A stretch of DNA of 64,000 nt from Chitinophaga sp. YR573 (GTDB lineage: Bacteria; Bacteroidota; Bacteroidia; Chitinophagales; Chitinophagaceae), in assembly GCF_900110995.1 (NCBI RefSeq), contig NZ_FOJF01000001.1, positions 1,257,199 to 1,321,198 of the forward strand. Reading direction: 5' to 3'. How positions within the stretch are numbered: position 1 is the first letter of the stretch; every line of letters begins with the position of its first letter. Below the pieces are notes generated by a model. That model saw nothing but the letters and a program-made list of their open reading frames with translations. It did not search any database and was not told the DNA's origin. Positions 17,868 to 26,867 of the stretch are shown one piece after another. The position numbers and the translations under genes were made by a program.

Positions 17868-19154
17868 TTATTTTGCGATACCTGCTTCAGCCAATAAGAT
17901 AAGTAATGCCTGCTGTATTGCCAAAGCACCATTATCATTTACCCACCATTCCTGTAATGCATGAGGATTACCACCACTACCACCACAACCAATAGTCATG
18001 GCAGGAATACCTTTGGAAATAGGAATATTCGAATTAGTAGAACCTGCTGTCAGTTTGGGCGTTCCGCCTTTGAGCTGTATAACAGCCATCATACGCTGTA
18101 TGATCGGCAAAGTAGAATCAAGACTTCCTGATGGACGGTCTCCTATCAGTTTTACTGTCACCGTCAGATCTGATCCGCTATGTTTCATTTTATTTTCTTC
18201 TGTCAACGCTCTTCTCACCGCCCGCTGTAACAAAGTATCCATACCGGCTACCCGTTCAGGGCTTTCAGAACGCATATCCACTTCCATCCATGATTCGAAA
18301 GGAATAGAGTTGACAGAAGTGCCACCGCCTATTACGCCTACGTTGTAGGTAACACGTACACCCGGTACCAGTGACAATGAATCAGCTGCTGTAGACCAGT
18401 AATGAATAGCACGGCCTAAAGCATTATGAGGATTCGCAAAACCAAAATTATAGGAAGAATGACCACCGGTACCATTGAAGCTAATCCGGTAACGGTGAGA
18501 CCCTAACGCTCTGTGCGTAATACCCTGGCTCTCCCATCCGTCAATAGCAATATAACTATCTATTTTCCCTGGTCCTTTTTCACTGAACAAATTCTTCACA
18601 CCCCTCAGATCACCCTGCCCTTCTTCACCAACGGTGCCGATAAACAATACATCTGCATCCGTTTCTATCCCCGTTTTCTCCAACGTTTTAACTACAGTAA
18701 GCACAACAGACAATGCTCTTGTATCATCCAGCACACCGGGTGCATACAGGGTATCTCCTTTGTGTATGATCTTTGTATCAGTACCTTCAGGGAACACAGT
18801 ATCCATATGTCCTTCCAGTATTACTGTTTTCTTCCCACCTTTTCCTTTACGCAGGCCGATCACATTACCCACATTATCGATCCATACAGAATCCACACCG
18901 GCTTCTTTCAGCATAGCCGCAAACTGTGTTGCCCGTACGGACTCTTTGTAAGGAGGTGCCGGAATTTCAGTGAGCAAGATATGATTACTCAATGTTTGCG
19001 GTTCAAAGTCGATAATAGTTTGCAGTGCTTTTTTTACTGCCGGCTTATCTGCAATAGTTTTAATCTCGGCTGTGTACTTTGTGGCAGGCTTGTCCTGGGC
19101 ACGAATGCCCAGGCCCGCCATTATCAGAGCGAATGAAAGTGAAACCTTTTTCAT
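17868..19154 (-). CDS. M20-family metallopeptidase, exported
   Basis: With the start at MKKVSLSFALIMAGLGIRAQ, which is a clear signal peptide, the protein has 428 residues; an upstream start would overlap the preceding lipoprotein gene. Metal ligands of the M20 fold are visible: EGHMDTVFPEG (His and Asp), the bridging Asp in VLDDTRALS, the catalytic Glu pair in GTVGEEGQGD and a C-terminal GGNPHALQEWW His. It resembles peptidase T/ArgE-type dipeptidases and tripeptidases. It likely trims short peptides in the periplasm made by the M14 enzymes of the same operon. Confidence 0.93.
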   Translation of the reverse strand: MKKVSLSFALIMAGLGIRAQDKPATKYTAEIKTIADKPAVKKALQTIIDFEPQTLSNHILLTEIPAPPYKESVRATQFAAMLKEAGVDSVWIDNVGNVIGLRKGKGGKKTVILEGHMDTVFPEGTDTKIIHKGDTLYAPGVLDDTRALSVVLTVVKTLEKTGIETDADVLFIGTVGEEGQGDLRGVKNLFSEKGPGKIDSYIAIDGWESQGITHRALGSHRYRISFNGTGGHSSYNFGFANPHNALGRAIHYWSTAADSLSLVPGVRVTYNVGVIGGGTSVNSIPFESWMEVDMRSESPERVAGMDTLLQRAVRRALTEENKMKHSGSDLTVTVKLIGDRPSGSLDSTLPIIQRMMAVIQLKGGTPKLTAGSTNSNIPISKGIPAMTIGCGGSGGNPHALQEWWVNDNGALAIQQALLILLAEAGIAK

Positions 19155-19176
19155 AATATTTGTTTTCGAACTGGAA

Positions 19177-19785
19177 CTATTGATTTTTAAACCGTACACC
19201 TACCCTGCAATCACCAGGCTCTCCACGTGCCTCATCACAAATGTTATTATAGAAACTTACAATCCTGCTGCCATCACCTAAGTTGAGAATAAATTTAAAG
19301 AGGAAATAATCATTCACCTTTACTGTACTAAGGTCAACATTATTGATAGTAGCCAGCTGTGCCGCAGTAAAGGAAAAAGTCTTGGGAAAAGTAGTTACTG
19401 TTTCATACAACAGTTCACCGGATCCCACAATACTTGGCAAAGGAAATTGTGCAATATTGGGGTATTGATTTCCCGGAGATGAAATAACTAACGGATAAGC
19501 AGGTACGCTTGATTCCGCTTTATTATAAGTAGTATATACCTCTATAGAAGTAACCGTTGCTTTATCAAACCCTGCCCAATCGAGTGTAAAAGCAAACTCC
19601 TGACTGGCCACATCCGGTCCTTTCAGATTAAAGAATGCTACTTTACCGGCCTGTCTTGTAGGCAGCGCTGTTTTGGTAGTATCTACCGTTACTACAGGAA
19701 CAGCCGTATACTGATAATCTTCCCACTCATAATGTGCCTTCTTACAACCAAATAATACTATGATGACAACTAACAGATATTTCAT
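19177..19785 (-). CDS. Lipoprotein of the SusCD locus, unknown function
   Basis: A 202-residue lipoprotein: short signal and lipobox LFGC at about residue 14, then a beta-rich soluble domain with no cysteine-rich or catalytic motif apart from a C-terminal CDEARGEPGDCRV pair. Position right after SusD (15-nt gap) fits the small surface lipoproteins of TonB-dependent loci that help bind or recognise the nutrient. I do not recognise the family; a Pfam-style name would be a guess. Confidence 0.75.
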   Translation of the reverse strand: MKYLLVVIIVLFGCKKAHYEWEDYQYTAVPVVTVDTTKTALPTRQAGKVAFFNLKGPDVASQEFAFTLDWAGFDKATVTSIEVYTTYNKAESSVPAYPLVISSPGNQYPNIAQFPLPSIVGSGELLYETVTTFPKTFSFTAAQLATINNVDLSTVKVNDYFLFKFILNLGDGSRIVSFYNNICDEARGEPGDCRVGVRFKNQ

Positions 19786-19800
19786 AATCAGTATTTTAAT

Positions 19801-21387
19801 TTATTTGTCCCAAAAAACAGGTGTGATCTGCTGTGCAATCTGCAATGCACTTACATCGTCTCCTAAACTGGTATTTGCAGATAATTCTGTCTGAGAATAA
19901 TACAGGCGTAAAGGGAAAGTAGTGAGCGGAGATAATGGCGTACGTAATACCGGTAATGCTGTTCTGCGATAATCATTATATGATTCCATTCCATTACCAT
20001 AAGTGGCAATGTACTTCTGAGTCATTACCATATTCAGTTTGCCGGCATCATCCGCTGCATCATATGATACCAGTAGTTTATCCTTAAACGCAGTGATCGT
20101 TGACGCCGATAATGCTACGCCACCATTCGCAGCGCCAAATGCACTCACACTGCTTAAATTAGCCACCACTCCATCACTGAAATTCTGCCTGGCATCATCA
20201 CCGGTAGCCAGCGTAAGTGCTGCTTCTGCCCGGATGAACTTCACCATTGCATTGGTGATAAAAGGAATGATACCCGCACCGGTTCCATCAGTAGTAGCGA
20301 CTACCTTTAAGGTAGAAGTAGCGCCGGTATTTGTAAGGAATACATTGGTAACAGGCAGGTTATTGATAGGAGCATTGTCATACAATCCACCTGCAGGATA
20401 CACACCAAACGTAGAACGCCTGTTTAAATCTGCAGGAGCGGCTGTACCATCACCAGGATTACGTCCATAATAACCATTGCTGTTAGTAGAATTATTTAAC
20501 CCTGCTGTTGCATTCTGACGATAGATGAAATAACGTAAGCGCGGATCATCATTATTGAATAAGAGATCGATGAATGCCTGACACATGTAAAAAGTCTTGG
20601 CCGACTGATACTCTATTCTATGCCATGGATGCCTGTTATTAGGATTCTGCGCACTACCGAATTTAAAAGTGTAATCAGTGGCATTACTGTTAATCAAAGT
20701 AGTGGGATCACTGATCAATGCTTTAATAGCCGTAGCAGAACGGGTAGGATCTACCAGCCTGATTTGATTATACAATTTCAGTTTCAGCGAATTGCCCATA
20801 CTGATCCACGATGTTTTAGCACCTCCATAAATCATATCCGCTGTAGCAGGTACCAGTGTGGAAGTAGTCACCTTACTGGCATTCACCAGCGCAGAGTCTA
20901 TCAGCACCAGCACACTTTCATAGATAGGTGTGCCTTTGTCAAATGCAGGACTTACCGATTCCTGTCCCTTCTCTGCTTCAGAATAAGGAATATCTCCCCA
21001 CATATCTACCATCAAGCTCACCAGGTAAGCCTTTTCCAGTCTGGCGACGGCTACATAACCCCAGTCGCCCTGTGCAGAACCGCTATTGATAATAGATTCC
21101 AGGTCATTTAACGTCTGACTGTAAAACCCATTCCAGGAATCATCAAAGCTGGTTCCCTGTTGCTGATACCGGCTAAGGTCTGCAGAGAAAACAGCCTGTT
21201 GCATGAAAGTGGAAGTACCACTATTTATCAGGTACATATTCGCAGCCATGGATACCTGTGTAGAAGGCAACAGCAAAGAACGCTGTGCAGTAGTAGGATT
21301 ATTAGGGTCGGTGTTGATATCTACAAACTTCTTACACCCACCGGCCACTAAGGAAATAATTAATATCGTTATGTATGTATATCTCAT
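19801..21387 (-). CDS. SusD/RagB-family outer-membrane lipoprotein
   Basis: A 528-residue surface lipoprotein that forms the lid over its SusC-type transporter. The lipobox is VAGGC, followed by the typical KKFVDINTDPNNP start of the SusD_2 subgroup. The helical TPR-like scaffold has KTSWISMGNSLKLKLYNQIR and the C-terminal half ends with an NDYRRTALP / PLRLYYSQTELSAN pattern, which is characteristic of this group. It lies 9 nt downstream of SusC. With peptidases next door, the cargo is most likely an oligopeptide rather than a glycan. Confidence 0.95.
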   Translation of the reverse strand: MRYTYITILIISLVAGGCKKFVDINTDPNNPTTAQRSLLLPSTQVSMAANMYLINSGTSTFMQQAVFSADLSRYQQQGTSFDDSWNGFYSQTLNDLESIINSGSAQGDWGYVAVARLEKAYLVSLMVDMWGDIPYSEAEKGQESVSPAFDKGTPIYESVLVLIDSALVNASKVTTSTLVPATADMIYGGAKTSWISMGNSLKLKLYNQIRLVDPTRSATAIKALISDPTTLINSNATDYTFKFGSAQNPNNRHPWHRIEYQSAKTFYMCQAFIDLLFNNDDPRLRYFIYRQNATAGLNNSTNSNGYYGRNPGDGTAAPADLNRRSTFGVYPAGGLYDNAPINNLPVTNVFLTNTGATSTLKVVATTDGTGAGIIPFITNAMVKFIRAEAALTLATGDDARQNFSDGVVANLSSVSAFGAANGGVALSASTITAFKDKLLVSYDAADDAGKLNMVMTQKYIATYGNGMESYNDYRRTALPVLRTPLSPLTTFPLRLYYSQTELSANTSLGDDVSALQIAQQITPVFWDK

Positions 21388-21396
21388 AATAATTAT

Positions 21397-24300
21397 TTAG
21401 AAAGAACACCTTAAATTGACACCAAATCTTTTGGTAGTAGGTACTGCCAGGTTATCATATCCCTGTGAGTTACCAACACCCAGTGAACTAACTTCAGGAT
21501 CGAAATTGGTATACTTCGGAAAGTTGGGTGCATTATACCAGAGGTTACGTCCGGAAAGAGAAATAGTAGCAGAACCAAACGGTGTTTTCCCTAACAGGCT
21601 TTTAGGTAAGTCATAGGCCAGAGAAATCTCACGCAGTCTGAAAACAGTGGCATCAAATATAGACCCTTCATTTAATCCACCAGGGCCAATGCCTGAGTTA
21701 AAGAAGAGATCCTCATAAGACATTGCTACATTATTTTTGATCTTCTTTCCATCAGCACCACGTAATGCTGTCAGTGTTTTCGCATCTCCCAGTACACCTG
21801 CTGAAACTGTCTGGAACTCACGATTCTCTGTATCTCTCGTCACACCACGGGATAACATCTGCCCTACTGTATTAGAATACATCTGTCCACCCTGTTTCCA
21901 GTCGAACAGTATGTTCAGCGACAAGCTTCTGAATTTGAACGTATTCGTCAATCCTACCATAAAATCCGGATTAGGATTACCAATAGCTTTTAAAGCACCG
22001 GACACAAGTGGCTTACCACTGCTGGGGTCTATCAGTACATTCCCTTCATCATCACGGGCATAAGCAGTTCCCTGAATCAATCCATAAGGCTGCCCTACGA
22101 TATGTACACTACTTGTACCACTGGTACCACCATAGCTGAATTTCTCATAGCCTCCCAGGTTTTTGATCATATTCCTGTTACGGGTGAAGTTGGTGTTGAT
22201 ATCCCAGTTAAACCCGTTGTTGGTCTGGATAGGTGAAAGGTTCAGTCCTATCTCTATCCCTTTGTTGGTAGCTTCTCCCAGGTTCAGGATCTGTGTGGTA
22301 TAACCGGAAGAAGGTGCTGCTGTTACTTCAAAGATCTGTGAGGTACTACGTTTGCTGTAATAAGTGAAATCGATACCGATGCGGTTATTAAAGAACTGCA
22401 ATTCTGTTCCCAGTTCCAGCTCTGTAATGAACTCAGGTTTTAAGTTCGCATTAGTTAGTAAGTTCGACTGCGTAACGATGTTGTAGGTACTTCCATTTGC
22501 AGGTGTAAAAGGTAAGCCCACATTGGAAGGAGTAGTAGAGCCTCCAAGAATGGCATTGATCTGGTAGAAGCCTGCTGTCTGATAAGGAGAGGCTTCATTA
22601 CCTACCTTTGTATAACCTGCTCTTACCTTACCAAAGTTCAATACACTTTTAGGCAGATGTAAAGCTTCTGTAAATACTAATGATCCATTCACACCACCGT
22701 AGAAATAACTCCTGTTGTTGGCCGGTAAGGTAGAAGAAATATCATTCCTTCCTACCAGGTTCAACGAGGCGAAGTTTTTATAATCAAGGGTGATATCTGT
22801 AAAGAAAGCATAATAACGTTGCTTCAGTAAATTCCTGTTATTGGTCAGTTGTACACCGGTAACAGAACTGGTATTATTCATATCATGCAGATCAGCTACA
22901 ATGATATTATCTCCGTAAAATGCTTTGCGGTCTGTGAAGCGTTGGTTCACGTTGTTACCAAGGATAGCACGGATAGATAAATCAGGACGTATAGCATGTG
23001 TGGCAGTTAATAACAAGGTGTTATCCAGTTCCTGACGGTAAATATTATCTGTAGTAATACTACCATTGGAATAAGAAGCAGAACCTTTTCCGCGAACACT
23101 CATACGCCTGTCAGTATACGCATTAAACCCAATAGTGTTCTGTATATTCAGCCAGGGTAAAGGATCAAACCCGAGTATCAGGTTACCATAATAACGGTCC
23201 ACATCACTGGTGTTCGGGCTATGTTTAACAGACCAGTAAGGATTATCTACACCGGTGTAATCATATACGTTACTACCATCAATTGGATTCTCGTAAGGGT
23301 AGTTGGTTAAGTCATAACTGGTAGGTACATACATCAGTGTAGACATAATAGAACCTGTCAGCCCGCCTACAGGTGGGGTTTTCTGCCGGGTAGTTACATA
23401 GTTGATGGAACCGCTGGCATAAAACTTATTCTCCAGACGGATATTACCGCCTATATTCACTGAAGTACGTTTGATTTCATTTTCAGGTACAACACCTTTA
23501 TTCACGGTATTAGAAAATCCTGCATTGAAATTACCTTTCTCACTACCGGAAGAAATAGACAATGCATTTTCATACACACTACCTGTTCTGAAAAAATTCT
23601 TCGCATTCTCTTTTGCATAAGACCTGTAAGGCACCTGTATCGGTGTCACTCCATCTGCCTGATAAAACTGTGGGAATACAGCAGAACTGAATTGCCTTGT
23701 TAACTGATGGGGTATAGTAGACCTTGTAGGTAACATACTCGGTACTCCTTCAAATGGTTGTCCCCAGGAAGCATATACACCCTGACGATAATCATTATTT
23801 GTACCCTGACCATACTTAGTCTGATAATCCGGCAAGCCTGCTACATTTTCAATCGCATACGAAGTATTGTAAGTGATCTCTGTACCCTTCCTGCTTTTTT
23901 TCTTACCTGCCTTGGTAGTAATAATGATAGCCCCGTTTGCTGCTCTGGAACCATACAATGCAGCCGCAGCAGCTCCTTTGAGGACTGTCATACTCTGGAT
24001 ATTGTTAGGGTCCAGGTCAAATGCACGGTTGGTTACACCGGCGCCACCTACTGTAGCAGAGCCTACATTTGCAAAGCTGGAGTTATCGAAAGGCACCCCA
24101 TCTACTACAAACAGGGGCTGGTTATTTCCATTTAAAGAAGAGTTACCACGGATAGTGATATTGGTGCCACCACCGGCTACTCCACCGGCAGATTGTATAT
24201 TCACACCAGCTACTTTTCCCGTTAATGCACGTACCGGATCGGGTTCTGATTTCTGTGCCAGTTTATCAGAATTAACCGTACTAACGGAATAGCCCAAACT

Positions 24301-24957
24301 GTTTTTCTGACGCGCGATACCTGCCGCAGTAACTACGATATCATGCAATTGTTTTACCGCAGCTTCCAGTTTAATAGTACCGGCATTCGCTGCTTTTATT
24401 TCTGTAACATGATAACCCACTGCGGTAATCATCAGTGTGGCATCCTGTTTTACTTTTAGTACAAAAGAGCCGTCTCCTGCGGAAGTAACACCATTTGATG
24501 TTCCCTTTTCCACGATAGTACATCCGGGAAAAGGTTCTCCGGTTTCGCTCACTATTTTTCCTCTGACAATCGTATCAGCAGCGGGAGCCGCCATAACCGG
24601 TTTATCTTTTAATATGATGAAACCATCGTTCACTACGAAATTGATATCTAACTTTCCTAATAACTTATCCAGTACTTTGCCAAGCTCTTCGCCATCTGCA
24701 TTAGCAGATACTTTTTTGTCCATGGCAATACGGTTGGAACTGTAAACAAACTTTACGTCTGCTTTATCTTTGATCTGGTTTAATACCAGTTTCAGGCTTA
24801 CATCATCCGCCTGCAGGGAGATTTTTTTGCTGAGGATACCTTGTGAATAAGCGCCACTGACGCAGGAAATAGCGGATAATAGCAACACTATCATACTTCC
24901 TGTTGCTCTCTTCATGAATTTGGTGATACAGGCATTTGTCTTTACATTTATGTTCAT
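21397..24957 (-). CDS. SusC/RagA-family TonB-dependent transporter with STN domain
   Basis: A 1186-residue outer-membrane protein. Order: signal sequence (about 15-39), STN signalling domain (about 46-115), a carboxypeptidase-regulatory-like beta-sandwich (about 128-205), plug domain with KVAGVNIQSAGG...NNQPLFVVDGVPFDNSS, and a large C-terminal beta-barrel ending in Phe (RFGVNLRCSF). The STN domain is a mark of transporters that signal to a FecR/ECF pair, and these two genes are directly upstream. It would import peptides captured by SusD using TonB energy and induce its own operon. Confidence 0.96.
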   Translation of the reverse strand: MNINVKTNACITKFMKRATGSMIVLLLSAISCVSGAYSQGILSKKISLQADDVSLKLVLNQIKDKADVKFVYSSNRIAMDKKVSANADGEELGKVLDKLLGKLDINFVVNDGFIILKDKPVMAAPAADTIVRGKIVSETGEPFPGCTIVEKGTSNGVTSAGDGSFVLKVKQDATLMITAVGYHVTEIKAANAGTIKLEAAVKQLHDIVVTAAGIARQKNSLGYSVSTVNSDKLAQKSEPDPVRALTGKVAGVNIQSAGGVAGGGTNITIRGNSSLNGNNQPLFVVDGVPFDNSSFANVGSATVGGAGVTNRAFDLDPNNIQSMTVLKGAAAAALYGSRAANGAIIITTKAGKKKSRKGTEITYNTSYAIENVAGLPDYQTKYGQGTNNDYRQGVYASWGQPFEGVPSMLPTRSTIPHQLTRQFSSAVFPQFYQADGVTPIQVPYRSYAKENAKNFFRTGSVYENALSISSGSEKGNFNAGFSNTVNKGVVPENEIKRTSVNIGGNIRLENKFYASGSINYVTTRQKTPPVGGLTGSIMSTLMYVPTSYDLTNYPYENPIDGSNVYDYTGVDNPYWSVKHSPNTSDVDRYYGNLILGFDPLPWLNIQNTIGFNAYTDRRMSVRGKGSASYSNGSITTDNIYRQELDNTLLLTATHAIRPDLSIRAILGNNVNQRFTDRKAFYGDNIIVADLHDMNNTSSVTGVQLTNNRNLLKQRYYAFFTDITLDYKNFASLNLVGRNDISSTLPANNRSYFYGGVNGSLVFTEALHLPKSVLNFGKVRAGYTKVGNEASPYQTAGFYQINAILGGSTTPSNVGLPFTPANGSTYNIVTQSNLLTNANLKPEFITELELGTELQFFNNRIGIDFTYYSKRSTSQIFEVTAAPSSGYTTQILNLGEATNKGIEIGLNLSPIQTNNGFNWDINTNFTRNRNMIKNLGGYEKFSYGGTSGTSSVHIVGQPYGLIQGTAYARDDEGNVLIDPSSGKPLVSGALKAIGNPNPDFMVGLTNTFKFRSLSLNILFDWKQGGQMYSNTVGQMLSRGVTRDTENREFQTVSAGVLGDAKTLTALRGADGKKIKNNVAMSYEDLFFNSGIGPGGLNEGSIFDATVFRLREISLAYDLPKSLLGKTPFGSATISLSGRNLWYNAPNFPKYTNFDPEVSSLGVGNSQGYDNLAVPTTKRFGVNLRCSF

Positions 24958-25051
24958 AGACCTATTTACTTTGTTAGATTTCTGGTTGAATGAGACAAAG
25001 GAATTCCATTACCACGCTGTCACGTGGTTATTACATGGGCTATAATTCTTA

Positions 25052-25073
25052 GCAGGGGGCTGTCACCTCCTGC
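25052..25073. terminator. Hairpin in the FecR-SusC gap
   Basis: GCAGGGGG, a 6-nt loop, then CCTCCTGC gives an 8-bp stem with one G-U pair in the RNA. The 162-nt gap between FecR and SusC is the longest inside this locus, so it could hold the sigma-dependent susC promoter. On the minus strand the hairpin lacks a T-run and is more likely a leader or processing element than a full terminator. Confidence 0.45.
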
Positions 25074-25119
25074 TTTTAAATGTTATGTAGTTTCTGTTTA
25101 CGCATAGGCTTACTCTATT

Positions 25120-26100
25120 TTAGTTTTTTGGTTGAAGCAAAATATTCTGTCCTTTAATTTGTACTTCCAGGTTGAGCGCCTGGCTAATCATTTCCATTGT
25201 TTTTTGTAAAGACTGGTCGGTCATGTCCGCAGTAATTAAATTGTTGGCAATAGCGGAATCCTTTAGCTGAATGTCTACGTCAAATTTTTGTTCTATTCTG
25301 TGAATTACATCACGCATGCCTGCGTCGTTAAATGCCATGTCGTACTCTGTTCCTTTTGTCAGCTCATGTGTAGCTGTACCTTTTGCTTTTGTTATGATAG
25401 CCTGTGGCTCTGAATAAATGGCATTCTCATTAGCTGAAAGCAGGATCTCTTTTGATTGTCCTGTGGTAAGGGAAATCTTCCCGGTTAGTACAGATACCGC
25501 TGTTTCGCGGCCATTATTACGAATATTAAAACTGGTGCCCAGTACTTTTGTAGTCAATGTTCCGCAATAGATCATGAAAGGGTGTGCCGCATCTTTTGTC
25601 ACTTCAAATAAAGCTTCTCCTTCCAGGGTTACGGTACGATTACCATTTCCGAATGTTACGGGAAAGATGAGTTTACTGTTACCTTTCAGCCATACTATAG
25701 AACCATCTGATAAGATCTGTTTTCTGATACCACCAGTTGTTCCTGCGATGGCTATATTTCTGTGCGGAGCAATCGTATTCAACAGACTTGCCCTGAATAA
25801 ATACCCGGTTATGAAAATCACTAAAACAGATGCAGCAATCTTTAAGTAGCTGAAACTCCTACGGTTTATCCGCGCTGTTAAACGACCGTACATTGCCTTT
25901 TTGGCTTCGGTCAGTTCCTGTGAGGACAGTCTGTTAAATGCATCTTTATCTTCCAGAGTGTCCAGCCATTCTTCTACCTGCTCCACTTCCTGTTCGCTGA
26001 GCTGTCCTTTTAAATATCTGTCGATTAAAGAATCAAAATTTTGGTTGTTCATCAGCTTCTCAAACTTGCTATATAAGATAAGTAAACTGATAAAGGGCAT
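25120..26100 (-). CDS. FecR-family anti-sigma / transmembrane signal transducer
   Basis: A 326-residue inner-membrane protein. The cytoplasmic N-terminus has the Bacteroidota FecR pattern (FDSLIDRYLKGQLSEQEVE). One TM helix lies near residues 84-105 (YLKIAASVLVIFITGYLF). The periplasmic FecR domain has GSIVWLKGNSKLIFP and VTLEGEALFEV, and a C-terminal STN-like domain follows (IHRIEQKFDVDIQ). It receives the state of the SusC transporter and controls the sigma factor. It lies 26 nt after the sigma gene and probably starts at Met1, although Met17 (MNNQNFDSL) is the more typical start. Confidence 0.94.
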   Translation of the reverse strand: MPFISLLILYSKFEKLMNNQNFDSLIDRYLKGQLSEQEVEQVEEWLDTLEDKDAFNRLSSQELTEAKKAMYGRLTARINRRSFSYLKIAASVLVIFITGYLFRASLLNTIAPHRNIAIAGTTGGIRKQILSDGSIVWLKGNSKLIFPVTFGNGNRTVTLEGEALFEVTKDAAHPFMIYCGTLTTKVLGTSFNIRNNGRETAVSVLTGKISLTTGQSKEILLSANENAIYSEPQAIITKAKGTATHELTKGTEYDMAFNDAGMRDVIHRIEQKFDVDIQLKDSAIANNLITADMTDQSLQKTMEMISQALNLEVQIKGQNILLQPKN

Positions 26101-26126
26101 ACACCTACTCTACCCTAAAAAATATT

Positions 26127-26725
26127 TTAAAAGAACCAGAAATATTCACTGAAAGCCAGCCTAAGCTGACGCAGTGCCTTCGTCAGGTGGTTTTCTACTG
26201 TTTTATGGGAGATATTCAGGGTTTCGGCTATATCATGGATAGACCGGTGCTCATTACGGCTCATTCTGAAAACCTGCTGGCATTTTTCGGGTAAGCGGGC
26301 TACTTCTTTTTCTACTGCATTGGCCAGGTCGGATAATTCAATATGCTCCTGGTTAGAGTTATCTGTCATTTTAAACAGGGAAATCTGGCTGGCATAGGTT
26401 TTCCTTACCTTATCGGCTTTGATATAATTGAATACCTGGTATTTTACGGCGGTAAACAAATAAGCAGAGAGAGAATGAGTGAGGGAGAGTTCTGCACGCC
26501 TTGTCCATAGGGAAAAGAATACTTCCTGGATGATTTCCTCGGCGGCTTCCTTCGTTTTCAGACGGTTATATACAAAAGCGTATAATCTGGACCAGTAATC
26601 GTTGTAAATACATTCGTAAGCATCCCTGTCACCTTTTATTAATAAGGCAATAAGTTCAGCTTCACTATATGTATTTAGTTTTTTAATAATATAGTCCTTT
26701 TTAGTCTTTTGGGTTGGTTGATCAT
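26127..26725 (-). CDS. ECF sigma-70 factor, apparently in two frames
   Basis: The main frame encodes regions 2 and 4 of an ECF sigma: LNTYSEAELIALLIKGDRD, then EEIIQEVFFSLWTRR in region 2 and IHDIAETLNISHKTVENHL as the region 4 HTH. This frame has no ATG, GTG or TTG before region 2; the first TTG is at 26459, in the middle of the protein. The only ATG upstream (26725) opens a 16-codon frame that stops at TAA (26675-26677). This frame would join the sigma frame by a -1 shift on the heptamer just before that stop, giving about 199 residues. A start at ATT (26690), with AAAGGA before it, would give 188 residues. Role: transcribes the SusCD peptide locus when released by FecR. Confidence 0.85.
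26678..26684 (-). other. Slippery heptamer A_AAA_AAC at the sigma frame junction
   Basis: On the minus strand the ATG frame reads TTA AAA AAC TAA; the bases A AAA AAC are in the exact phase needed for -1 slippage (X XXY YYZ), and the stop follows at once. The new frame continues as CTA AAT ACA, the ECF sigma. A missing A in a sequencing homopolymer would look the same. Confidence 0.5.
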
Positions 26726-26820
26726 ATAAAAAAACAAAAAATAATCAAAAAATCATAGCTAATTTATGATAAAATGAGAATTAGTCCAGAATAGTTTGAT
26801 AATTCCTAGACCACCTAATA

Positions 26821-26848
26821 AAAAAGGCTCCTCAAAGGGAGCCTTTTT
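26821..26848. terminator. Bidirectional terminator
   Basis: AAAAAGGCTCC, 6-nt loop, GGAGCCTTTTT: a perfect 11-bp A/T-flanked stem lies 20 nt after the 505-residue gene, which it ends on the minus strand. Confidence 0.9.
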
Positions 26849-26867
26849 ATATCAAAAGTTATCTTCT

